A stretch of 64,000 bases of DNA from JOPF133 sp052144935 (GTDB lineage Bacteria > Acidobacteriota > Terriglobia > Bryobacterales > Bryobacteraceae). Within the stretch, counting starts at the first letter, position 1; each line of letters opens with the position of its first letter. The position numbers were made by a program, and so were the translations under genes. The DNA lies in NCBI GenBank assembly GCA_052144935.1, contig JBKQPR010000370.1, forward strand, positions 62,001-126,000, given 5' to 3'. This document shows, one piece after another, positions 9,201 to 16,135 of this stretch. The notes beneath the pieces were generated by a model. The model saw only the letters and a program-made list of their open reading frames with translations. It was not told where the DNA came from and made no database searches.

Positions 9201-11219
9201 TGGAGTTGCAGGTTCCGGCGGTGCCAAGGCGCGCGGCACGGACGCAATGGCGGGTGCGGCAGGCGGCGCCGTTCCGCACAGGCCGCAGGCTTTCGTCACG
9301 TACTCCTCAATGCCCTTCAGGAAAGGCGCGAGCTGCGCCGTTCCCTTCTGAATGCGGTGGAGATACGCCTCCCACTGCCCCGTCATGGCGGGACTCTTCA
9401 CCTCGGGATGCACCACCTCGATCAGCCGTATGCCCTTGCCGGTCGCCTCCAGGCTCTTGCCGTTGCGCACGACGTAATTGCGCTTGAGCAGCACTTCGAT
9501 GATGGCGGCGCGCGTGGCCGGAGTGCCCAGTCCGTTCTCCTTCATGGCATCGGAGAGTTCCTTCTCATCGAGCGTCCGTCCGGCCGTTTCCATGGCGGTC
9601 AGCAGCGTGGCGTCGGTGAAGCGCTTGGGCGGCCGGGTCTTCTTCCTCAGAATCTCGACGTCCGTCACGTCCTGCTTCTGGCCGCGCGCCAGGCCCGCGG
9701 GCAGACTCTGCTCCGGCTCCCTCTCTTCTCCCGTGCCGGTTATGCCGGCGGCTTTTCCCTTCCTGGCTTTGGCCGCGGGAGCGATGTCCAGCACCTTCCA
9801 GCCGATCTGCTCGATCGCGCTGCCGGAAGTGTGGTAGCGGTCCACGATCGGGCCGTTACGGATCGCGGTGATGATGGTGGTGACCTGCCAGATGTGGTCG
9901 TCGTGCCAGGCGCTGAGCAGCCGGCGGCAGATCAGGTCGTAGATTTTCCGCTCGTCCGCGGAGACCGAGGCCCGCTCGGGCGAGGTGGTGGTCGGGATGA
10001 TGGCGTGGTGGTCGCTCACCTTGGCGTCATCGACGAAGCGCCGGCCGAGCGGCCGCTCGCCCGTGCCGGGGGCGAGGCGATCGGCGTAGGGCGCCTGGAT
10101 GACGCTCACGATTCGCGGGAGCGTGCGCGCGACGTCCTGAGACAAGTGGCGGCTATCGGTACGCGGATAGCTGATGAGCTTATGCCGCTCATAGAGCGCC
10201 TGGGCCGTGTCCAGGGTCTTCTGGGCGCTGAATCCATACAGGCGGTTGGCGTGGCGCTGCAACTCGGTCAGGTCGTAGAGCGCCGGCGGCGGCATGCGCT
10301 GGGTTTCGGACTCGATGGATTCGATGGCGGCCTGCCCGGTGCGCGCCCGCGCGGCGATCCGCCCCGCTTCCTCGCCATCGGCGGGGAGACGCATGGCCTG
10401 CTGCAGCGATTCCTTGTTTTCCCCCTGCTGGCTGCGCTCTCGAATCCAGGTGCCTTGGTATTTGTTTTCTCTTCTCCGCGCTTCCTCCGTTCCCTCCGTG
10501 TCTCCGCGGTGAATGCCAGGCGCCGCCCCCGTCGGATGAAAGGTTGCCAGAACTTCCAGATAATCCTCCGGCACGAACTTGCGGACGGCGAGTTCGCGCT
10601 CCACGACCATGGCCAGCGTAGGAGTCTGGACACGCCCAACGGAAAGGTCTTTTTCCCCATACGCCAGCGCGTAGGCGCGGGACAGGTTCATCCCCACGAG
10701 CCAGTCGGCGCGGCTGCGCCCGCGGGCGGCATCGGCCAGCGAATCGTAAGCGCTGCCCGGGCGCAGGGACTCGAACCCGTGGCGGATGGCTTCCGGCGTG
10801 AGCGAAGAGATCCACAGCCGGCGAAACGGTTTGGAGCACCCGGCCGCTTCGTAGATGTAGCGGAAGATCAACTCGCCCTCGCGGCCGGCGTCGGTGGCGC
10901 ACACGATTTGCGAAATCCGCGGCGAAGTCAAAATCCGCCGCACCACATCGAACTGCTTTTTGGTCTTCTCGTAGATTACCAGCGGCCACTCGCGCGGCAG
11001 CATCGGCAGCAGGTTGCGGCGCCAGTACCGCCATTCCGGATTGATCTCGTGCGGCTGCGCCAGCGCCGCCAGGTGTCCGATGGCCCAGGTGACGACATAC
11101 CCGTTGCCGTGCAGGTAGCCATCGCCCGGTTTCGCGGCGCCCAGCACGCGGGCGATATCCCGCGCCACGGAGGGCTTCTCCGCCAATACGGCGACGCTTT
11201 CGGATTCGGGGCCCGCCAT
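6252..11219 (-). CDS. Topoisomerase III - RecQ helicase fusion protein
   Basis: 1655 residues in one uninterrupted frame. Residues 1-~655 are a type IA topoisomerase III: TOPRIM VLAEKPSVARDIA (E14) and ATDAGREGELIF (acidic residues from D110), and the catalytic tyrosine Y351 in SYPRTDSRHLS. Residues 664-~945 are a proline/alanine-rich linker of six and a half 43-residue repeats. Residues 959-1655 are a RecQ helicase: Walker A MPTGAGKS (991-998), DEAHC (1090-1094), a Cys-rich zinc module (CGKCDFC) and a C-terminal HRDC-like domain (last ~65 residues). RecQ and topoisomerase III normally act together as separate proteins to resolve recombination and replication intermediates; here they are one chain. 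Residues ~235-265 are an extra segment encoded by a dispersed repeat. No separate topB or recQ is in the window. The domain calls are firm; that the fusion is one functional protein is inferred from the open frame. Confidence 0.92.
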   Translation of the reverse strand: MAGPESESVAVLAEKPSVARDIARVLGAAKPGDGYLHGNGYVVTWAIGHLAALAQPHEINPEWRYWRRNLLPMLPREWPLVIYEKTKKQFDVVRRILTSPRISQIVCATDAGREGELIFRYIYEAAGCSKPFRRLWISSLTPEAIRHGFESLRPGSAYDSLADAARGRSRADWLVGMNLSRAYALAYGEKDLSVGRVQTPTLAMVVERELAVRKFVPEDYLEVLATFHPTGAAPGIHRGDTEGTEEARRRENKYQGTWIRERSQQGENKESLQQAMRLPADGEEAGRIAARARTGQAAIESIESETQRMPPPALYDLTELQRHANRLYGFSAQKTLDTAQALYERHKLISYPRTDSRHLSQDVARTLPRIVSVIQAPYADRLAPGTGERPLGRRFVDDAKVSDHHAIIPTTTSPERASVSADERKIYDLICRRLLSAWHDDHIWQVTTIITAIRNGPIVDRYHTSGSAIEQIGWKVLDIAPAAKARKGKAAGITGTGEEREPEQSLPAGLARGQKQDVTDVEILRKKTRPPKRFTDATLLTAMETAGRTLDEKELSDAMKENGLGTPATRAAIIEVLLKRNYVVRNGKSLEATGKGIRLIEVVHPEVKSPAMTGQWEAYLHRIQKGTAQLAPFLKGIEEYVTKACGLCGTAPPAAPAIASVPRALAPPEPATPSAAPVPRATAPEAKPQSLPPAAPVPHAAPPRPWTLAPPEPAAPSAAPGPRATAPEARPQSPPPAAPVPHATASWPRALAQPEPATQSVAPGPPAPAPEAKPQSPPPAAPVPHAASTRPRTLAQPEPATQSVAPGPPAPAPKLDPQSPPPAALVPHPAPPRPGTLAPPDPASKSAAPVPRAPTPKLDPQSPPPAALVPQAAPPRPRILAQPEPAGKSAAPVPRDTTPEGRTESPAPAALVPQAAPPRSRNLAQPEPAPRPVVPGPHATAEPHPAAEVRQPRPAAGVSELLPAFGFASFRPGQEEVCRAVIEGQDVLLVMPTGAGKSLCYQLPGIARGGTTLVISPLIALMEDQAAKLRERGFAVQRIHSGRDRAESRQACIDYLNGHLQFLFIAPERLRITGFPEMLAKRKPSLVAIDEAHCISQWGHDFRPDYRMLGQYLPAFRPCPVIALTATATPVVQDDIAAQLGLARPARFIQGFRRENLAIEVVEVAPSDRAGLVCELLLDSSRRPAIVYAPTRAQTADLAAELGEHFPSAAYHAGLDAETRNRVQKEYLEGRVEVMVATIAFGMGIDKPDIRTVIHTALPGSLEAYYQEIGRAGRDGKPSRTILMHAWADRKTHDFFFNRDYPDVSFLDALFAQLGPQPQEKSALQDRLRNMQEEFDKALEKLWIHGGAVVDFAENISRGHDHWRDSYIAQGEQKKRQLELMQRYAESSQCRMAAVVRHFGDLTDARKPCGKCDFCAPSECIGQLFRPATAAELSAAALILDELREEGARATGRLHSQLCPRGELSRDSFEEVMGALARAGLVRLTEAVFEKDGRSIPYRKANLTAAGDAIDEGDPLELLIKDDGAEVAPMPPRKRKKKRSGEKRAARRPHRGRAATPAPSAGVAPSAGVAPLAGVAPSAGGSPASAVEEALRKWRLKEARRLGVPAFRIFSDQALQAIAARRPSSAAELLAIPGINMGTVERHGAQIYRILGGTQ
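8400..9230 (-). repeat. 129-bp in-frame tandem repeats coding the Pro/Ala linker
   Basis: About six and a half copies of a 129-bp unit (43 codons, opening with (A/T)LA(P/Q)PEPA and containing PPPAAPVPH) join the topoisomerase and helicase halves. Copies differ from each other by point changes only and keep the frame, so the array evolves as coding sequence. Confidence 0.9.
10464..10513. repeat. Dispersed CACCGCGGAGACACGG-type repeat inside topoisomerase domain
   Basis: Read on the minus strand, this ~50-bp stretch starts TTCACCGCGGAGACACGG and continues with GAGGAAGCGCGGAGAAG. It is the same family as the palindrome at 41636-41734. In the protein it encodes HRGDTEGTEEARRREN, a charged insertion at residues ~237-252 that ordinary topoisomerase III lacks. 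Confidence 0.7.
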
Positions 11220-11622
11220 CTACCTATCAGTGTAGCGGTGGGCGTGTTGGGGTGCTACGTGGGTTGCGGCGTTCCTGGATGCCCGGTGAGAATGCGGCCT
11301 GCTCGGAGCCGGCTATCGCCGGTAAGAACGCCGGTGAGGTGCGCTGAATCCGGGCGCGGGCCCTTCTGGCTGGCCCGAAGCTACCGATATTAGTTCTTGA
11401 CGGGCCAATTTCTGCCGACTCTTGCCCTAGCCTGGGTTTTCGTGTCTCCGAGGTGATTTTGGTGAGGCGATTGGCGAGGCGGCCGAGAACACGACGGCCG
11501 GGTTCTCGGGAAGAGGTGCGGCGGAACATTTCCGGAACGTGGCTTCGGGTATCCGAGCAACTTCATCGGCGAGTAACTGACGCCAGCTCGCAGCATCTCT
11601 GTGCCATAGTTTTGCCGTCAGC
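11220..11622. other. 403-bp gap with no recognisable gene
   Basis: Lies between the fusion gene start and the HEPN relic. Short ORFs exist on both strands but none resembles a family I know, and no repeat family member was spotted. The fusion gene's promoter should be at its left end. Confidence 0.5.
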
Positions 11623-11890
11623 TTAGCTTAGGGACGGCGCAAGATTGACCTCGCAGAGTCGGTGCGATGGTGTGGCTCGCCGTATGTATGCGTGAAGCGC
11701 GGCAGGAACGAGGCCCGGCTTCGCAAACTCCCGGCCGAGGGCGGAGATGACGGCAGAATGTTTCGAGAACAACAATCCGCGGCCGGACAGAAGGGCTTTT
11801 GGGCAAGATAGAACATGCAGTAATGCGAGCGGGAAGCACAGCAGTCGTAATTACCCTGCTCATACGGCATCCGCGCAACGGCCCTTCCGG
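11623..11890 (-). pseudogene. UPF0332/HEPN-domain relic
   Basis: In one frame the minus strand encodes YEQGNYDCCASRSHYCMFYLAQ, which matches the core of HEPN-domain (UPF0332) proteins, typically ...ASRAYYAMFYAA. In the next frame it continues LFSKHSAVISALGREF, then KPGLVPAALHAYIRRA, the expected downstream part, to a TAA at 11623-11625. At least one frameshift separates them, and the N-terminus is degraded. HEPN proteins of this type are RNases, or toxins paired with a nucleotidyltransferase. Non-functional as it stands. Confidence 0.65.
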
Positions 11891-11984
11891 AAGCTGTCTT
11901 CGGTGACACGAGCACATCATGCGTCAGACAGAAGCGATCGACGAAGCCGCCGGTCTTCGGCCATTCCGCCGGAAGATCGACGGG

Positions 11985-12122
11985 CCCTCGCAGCGCCCAA
12001 CTGACAGCGGAAGCATCCGGTCCCGGCCAAGGTCCTCGCGCGTTCGGCCTTCGACGAACGAAAAGGGCCTCGGAGGCCGCGTCCAACATATGCCTCAGAC
12101 GAACCCGGTCACTCGCGTTCAT
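11985..12122 (-). pseudogene. DUF86/HEPN toxin remnant
   Basis: Begins MNASDRVRLRHMLDAASEAL and, after a frameshift, continues FVEGRTREDLGRDRM, the N-terminal third of DUF86/HEPN toxins that partner MNT antitoxins. Similarity is then lost; the RxxxxH active-site region is missing. Its ATG overlaps the end of the MNT relic by 14 nt, the normal MNT-HEPN arrangement. Confidence 0.6.
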
Positions 12123-12405
12123 ATTGGGCGGCCGCGGTTCCGGCGACCTCGTCGCGAAATAGCGGCTCAACTCCTCGGGGGTCCGCGAGTCCGCCTTTCG
12201 CCCCAGCATTTCCGAAGGCTCTGCTTCCATGGCCGACAGTTCGAAGTAGCCCGGAGCGTTCCCGCGCTCGAACTCCACCAGCACAATCGACGTCGCTATC
12301 GGCGCGGAACCGCGGGGTGAGCACGGAACCGAAAAGTGAAAGCTCGCGAGGCAGTCGAACGGGCAGAGTGGCCATGCGGCGGCTCCAAGTCGCCAGGCAT
12401 CGCAC
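12109..12405 (-). pseudogene. MNT nucleotidyltransferase antitoxin, doubly frameshifted
   Basis: Opens MATLPVRLPRELSLFGSVLT (from 12375), then FRADSDVD: the GS...DxD signature of minimal nucleotidyltransferases. The helix between LPRE and LSLFGS is missing ~10 residues. After DSDVD one extra T shifts the frame; the right sequence (VLVEFERGNAPGYFELSAME, then RTPEELSRYF) continues in the neighbouring frame. A missing C before GCGACGAGG then restores the first frame for the end RDEVAGTAAAQYERE. In MNT-HEPN systems this protein AMPylates and silences the HEPN toxin. Confidence 0.65.
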
Positions 12406-12427
12406 ATGGCCCGCTTGCGGCGATCCG

Positions 12428-15400
12428 TCAGTCTCCCTGCACCGCTTCGTACTCGCGCACCGGCGGTTTGCTGGCAGCCAGCGCGCCCAGGCTCACGTGG
12501 ATCTGCGGCATCGAGCCGGTTTCGAAGGCGCCCGAAAGCGCGTCCAGCTTCTCGCGCAGCATTTCGCGGCGCAGGCGCGCTTCGAACTCCTGCAATTGGC
12601 TCTCGATGGTCTTGGCCTTCTGCTTGTTGCGCACCATGTCCTCGCGGTAGCGCTTCAGGAAGTAGCCGATGGTTTCCACGCGGATCTTAATCGACCCGGT
12701 GGGCTTGTTCTCGTCGATATCCTTGAAGCAGAAATACGGCGTGCCGGAGTGCTCCACGATCTCTTCCACCACGCTGTAAATGGGAGCGTCGTGGCCGCAC
12801 TTGAAGCTGGACAGCTCCAGCGCCACTAAGTTGGGATGGCGCGCCACATACTTGGCCGCCCATACTTTCCGGCTGGTGTTCTCGCTGTACGAGTTCTTCC
12901 ACACGTCGGTGATGGACATGGGGTGCGGAATCTCGCCGGCTTCCACTTCGTCGCCGAACAGGCGCCAGATCATGTCGTCGTCGATGGGCAGGCAATCCTG
13001 CGCGAACACCGGGTAGCCCAGTTTCTGGAACTCTTCCAGGATCTCGTGGTTCACCCCGGGATCGTTGTGATACGGACGGCCCAGCAGCACCACGCCCAGC
13101 CGGTCCTCGCGCTCAAGCTGCTCCAGCACCTCGCGCGCCGCGCCGCGCATGGTCAGGTTGTTGAACACATCGAGGGCGCGGTAGCCTTCCTCGACGGCCT
13201 TCTTGTTTTCCTCGGGCGACAGACCCAGGATGTCCTTGAACTCCTCGTACATCTGCCGCTCGAACAGGTCGGGTTTGGAAAGGTTCACGAAGGTGTCGAG
13301 GAACCGCACGCCCTTCTCCTTGAACAGGTCGCCTTCCTTGATGAACGCGGCCTTCACCGCCTCGGGCGTGGTGGCCACCGTGGGGCAGGAGCGGCTGGCC
13401 TGCACCGCGTGCAGCTCCGTGGTCAGGCAGTCGATCATCGGGAAGAAGATGATGTCCAGCGGCTTCTTGGCGTGTACCTTGTACAACAGGTTATGCACGT
13501 GCGGGATGCCCAGCTTCGAGGGGAAGCACGGGTCGATGGCGCCGCGCTTGGCGCCCTCCTTGTACAACTCCTCGCTGGTGTAATCCGAGTACACGATATT
13601 CTGCGGCTGAATCCCCAGCGCCGCGAAGTAGCCCGAGAACACCGGCGTCTGCGAATACATGTTGAGCACGCGCGGCATGCCGATGCGCATGGTGGCGCGC
13701 TTCTTGAGCAACTCGGCGCGTTTCTTCTGGGCGGCCGTGATCTGGAATTTCGGCGCGGGGTCGGCCACCACGGCCACGTCCGGCACGCGGAACACGGCCT
13801 TGGCGGCCACTTCCACGAAGTTGGGGTTAGCCTTCTTCACACGGTCGAGGTCGCCCTTGATCGCGCGCATCTCCTCGATGTTCTCCACTGTGCCCTTTTC
13901 GCAGGTGGCGATGATCAGCCGCTGCGCGCCCTTCTCCAGCGGCACCTTGGTTTTCACCGGCGGCTTGTAATCCAGGTTGATCAAGTTAGTCTTGACATCG
14001 ATGAACGTGCGCAGGCACTTATTCTTGCAGAAGTAACAGCGGGTGGCTTCCTCGCGCGTGGTCTTGTACTGAATGTGCTGGCAGGCTTCCAGGCCGATGA
14101 AGGTGCTCTTCCGCCCGTTGTCCCACAGACGCCCCGCTTCGAGCGCCGCGCCGATCGCGCCGGCTTCGCCGCAGTGCTCGTGTACGATCACGTCGGCCTG
14201 CACTTCCTTGCCCTTGAAGCGCGACTCGATGAAGTCCACCTGCGCCTTCACCGCCGCCAGGTTGTACTGCGTGCCGCCCTGCAGCAGGAAGCGCGTGCCG
14301 ATGGCCGAGAGGTTCGGAATCTGCGAAACATACAGCCAGATATTCTTCGGCAGCACGTTGCACAGCCCGGCCATGATCTCCTCGGGCTTCCAGCCCTGCC
14401 GCTGGAAGTCTACGATGTCGCTCTGCATGAACACCGCGCAGCCGTAGCCGAAGCTGGGAAAGCCCTTGGCGCCGAAAGCCGTGTCGGCGTACTGCTCCAC
14501 CGCGACATTGAAACCCTGCGCCGTCGATTGCAGGAAGTAGCCATTGCCCGCCGAGCACTGCGTGTTCAGCTTGAAATCCTTCACGCGGCCATTCTTGAGG
14601 ATGATGATCTTGATATCCTGCCCGCCCACGTCGCAGATCACGTCCACGCCGTCGTAGAAATGCAGGCCGGCTTCGGTATGGGCCACCGTTTCCACCAGGG
14701 CCGCGTCCGCACCGATCACATCTTTCAGAATGTCCTTGGCGTAACCGGTGGTGCCCACCCCCAGAATCTTTAATTCGGCGCCCTGCTCGCGGATCTGCCG
14801 TTCGAGCTTCTGCAGCACCTCGATGGTGTCCTCGATCGGGTTGCCCTTGGAGAGCTGGTAAGTCTTCGCCAGGATGCGGCGCTTGCCGTCCTTCGACATC
14901 AGGACGGCCTTAGTGGACGTAGAGCCGCCGTCGATGCCGACGAATCCTTCCACCATGTCGCCCGGCTGAAAGGTGGTGGGCGTGAACTTCTTGGTCCGGT
15001 ACTTTCGTTTGAAGGCGGTCAGGTCGGCATCGTCCTTGGCCAGTCCACACCCGCCGCCGCGCTTCGACTTCTCTTCCTCGCGGCCCACGTTGACGTACCA
15101 CTCCAACTTGTCCAGGCCGATGTACCGGCCCACGTTGTCGTCTTCGCTCTTGCCGAATTCCACCGAGCCGATGGCCGCGAAGTACTGCGCGTTATCGGGA
15201 GTGCGGATCAGGTCTTCGGGCGCCACGCCTTCCGGCAGCGGCGTGTTGCGCTCTTCCCAGATCTTGGGAATGTTGCTCTTCCAGCAATCGCGCATGCCCT
15301 TGATGTAGCAATTCGGCCCGCCCAGCAGCAGCACCACCGGCTGCAGCGTGTTGCCGCGCGTCAGCACCGAGAGGTTCTGCATCACGATGGCTTCGAACAG

Positions 15401-15997
15401 CGAGGCCATCAGCTCGTCGGGCGGAACCCCCATCTTCTGCAAGCCGTTGATGTCGGTTTCCGCGAACACGCCGCACTTGCCGGCCACCGGGTGCAGCTTC
15501 AATCCCTTGTAACCCATCTGGCAGAGCTGGTCCGACGGAATGCGCAGCTTGGCGTTGATCTTGTCGATGACCGCGCCCGTGCCGCCGGCGCACTTATCGT
15601 TCATCGACGGAATCTTCTTCTTGCGGCCCGTTTCCGGGTCGGTTTTGAAGATGATGATCTTGGCGTCCTGCCCGCCCAGCTCGATCACCGAGCCGCATTC
15701 GGGGTACATGCGCTCCACGGCCAGCGACACCGCATTGACTTCCTGGACAAACTTGGCCCCGAGGAACTTCGCCATGCCGTTGCCGCCCGATCCCGTGGCG
15801 AACATGCGCGAACTGGCGGCGCTGAAACCGTCGATCTCGGTCTCAAAGCGCTTGAGAAACTCCAGCACCTTTTCGGGCTGCTTGGTATCGTGGCGCTGGT
15901 AATCCCGCCAGACAATCTCGTCCGAGGCCGCATCGATGACCACCGCTTTCACTGTCGTCGACCCGACGTCCATCCCGATCAGGAATTGTTTGTCCAT
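12428..15997 (-). CDS. Double acyl-CoA dehydratase activase (BadF/BcrA-type, two ASKHA domains)
   Basis: 1189 residues from the ATG at 15997; the frame runs further upstream, but through a repeat. It carries two ASKHA ATPase domains: GMDVGSTTVKAVV with CAGGTGAVIDKIN (residues ~8-300), and VGIDGGSTSTKAVL with CSAGNGYFLQ (~355-640). A Cys cluster RCYFCKNKCLRTF follows, then a ~450-residue DUF2229-like region (RIGMPRVLNMYSQTPVFSGY, DPCFPSKLGIPHVHN, LLGRPYHNDPGVNHEI). In 2-hydroxyacyl-CoA dehydratases the activase is a [4Fe-4S] ATPase that fires electrons into its partner. The long two-activase form belongs to a largely uncharacterised branch. The partner-like gene lies 138 bp upstream on the same strand. 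The substrate is unknown; double-cubane cluster reductases are another possible relative. Confidence 0.85.
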   Translation of the reverse strand: MDKQFLIGMDVGSTTVKAVVIDAASDEIVWRDYQRHDTKQPEKVLEFLKRFETEIDGFSAASSRMFATGSGGNGMAKFLGAKFVQEVNAVSLAVERMYPECGSVIELGGQDAKIIIFKTDPETGRKKKIPSMNDKCAGGTGAVIDKINAKLRIPSDQLCQMGYKGLKLHPVAGKCGVFAETDINGLQKMGVPPDELMASLFEAIVMQNLSVLTRGNTLQPVVLLLGGPNCYIKGMRDCWKSNIPKIWEERNTPLPEGVAPEDLIRTPDNAQYFAAIGSVEFGKSEDDNVGRYIGLDKLEWYVNVGREEEKSKRGGGCGLAKDDADLTAFKRKYRTKKFTPTTFQPGDMVEGFVGIDGGSTSTKAVLMSKDGKRRILAKTYQLSKGNPIEDTIEVLQKLERQIREQGAELKILGVGTTGYAKDILKDVIGADAALVETVAHTEAGLHFYDGVDVICDVGGQDIKIIILKNGRVKDFKLNTQCSAGNGYFLQSTAQGFNVAVEQYADTAFGAKGFPSFGYGCAVFMQSDIVDFQRQGWKPEEIMAGLCNVLPKNIWLYVSQIPNLSAIGTRFLLQGGTQYNLAAVKAQVDFIESRFKGKEVQADVIVHEHCGEAGAIGAALEAGRLWDNGRKSTFIGLEACQHIQYKTTREEATRCYFCKNKCLRTFIDVKTNLINLDYKPPVKTKVPLEKGAQRLIIATCEKGTVENIEEMRAIKGDLDRVKKANPNFVEVAAKAVFRVPDVAVVADPAPKFQITAAQKKRAELLKKRATMRIGMPRVLNMYSQTPVFSGYFAALGIQPQNIVYSDYTSEELYKEGAKRGAIDPCFPSKLGIPHVHNLLYKVHAKKPLDIIFFPMIDCLTTELHAVQASRSCPTVATTPEAVKAAFIKEGDLFKEKGVRFLDTFVNLSKPDLFERQMYEEFKDILGLSPEENKKAVEEGYRALDVFNNLTMRGAAREVLEQLEREDRLGVVLLGRPYHNDPGVNHEILEEFQKLGYPVFAQDCLPIDDDMIWRLFGDEVEAGEIPHPMSITDVWKNSYSENTSRKVWAAKYVARHPNLVALELSSFKCGHDAPIYSVVEEIVEHSGTPYFCFKDIDENKPTGSIKIRVETIGYFLKRYREDMVRNKQKAKTIESQLQEFEARLRREMLREKLDALSGAFETGSMPQIHVSLGALAASKPPVREYEAVQGD

Positions 15998-16023
15998 AGT
16001 AGTTGTTCTCTGCCTGCTACGCC

Positions 16024-16131
16024 AAACCGCTCCCTGTCGGTCGCGGCTCCGTAACTCATCGCTCATCGCCAGTGACGCGCCGAGCCTGCTTCCGAGCCGC
16101 GCTACCGAGCCGCGACCGTCAGGGAGCGGTG
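16024..16131. repeat. Inverted pair of the GCTCCCTGACGGTCGCGG palindrome family
   Basis: Left arm AACCGCTCCCTGTCGGTCGC at 16025-16044, continuing GGCTCCG. Right arm GAGCCGCGACCGTCAGGGAG from 16107, continuing CGGT to 16130. They are separated by ~55 bp. It fills the space between the activase gene and its partner and could fold in the intercistronic RNA. Confidence 0.8.
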
Positions 16132-16135
16132 TGGC

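Noticed and set aside
10760..10790. tRNA-like GACTCGAACCCG motif
   Set aside because: Lies within the topoisomerase coding frame with no acceptor or anticodon stem around it.
8994..11393. 799-codon plus-strand ORF
   Set aside because: Complement of the topoisomerase-helicase gene; no recognisable motif, while the minus frame has all catalytic motifs.
12836..14773. 645-codon plus-strand ORF
   Set aside because: Complement of the activase gene; composition-driven open frame.
15997..16066. Upstream start for the activase gene
   Set aside because: The extra 23 codons read through the inverted repeat; the ATG at 15997 begins the conserved ASKHA strand.
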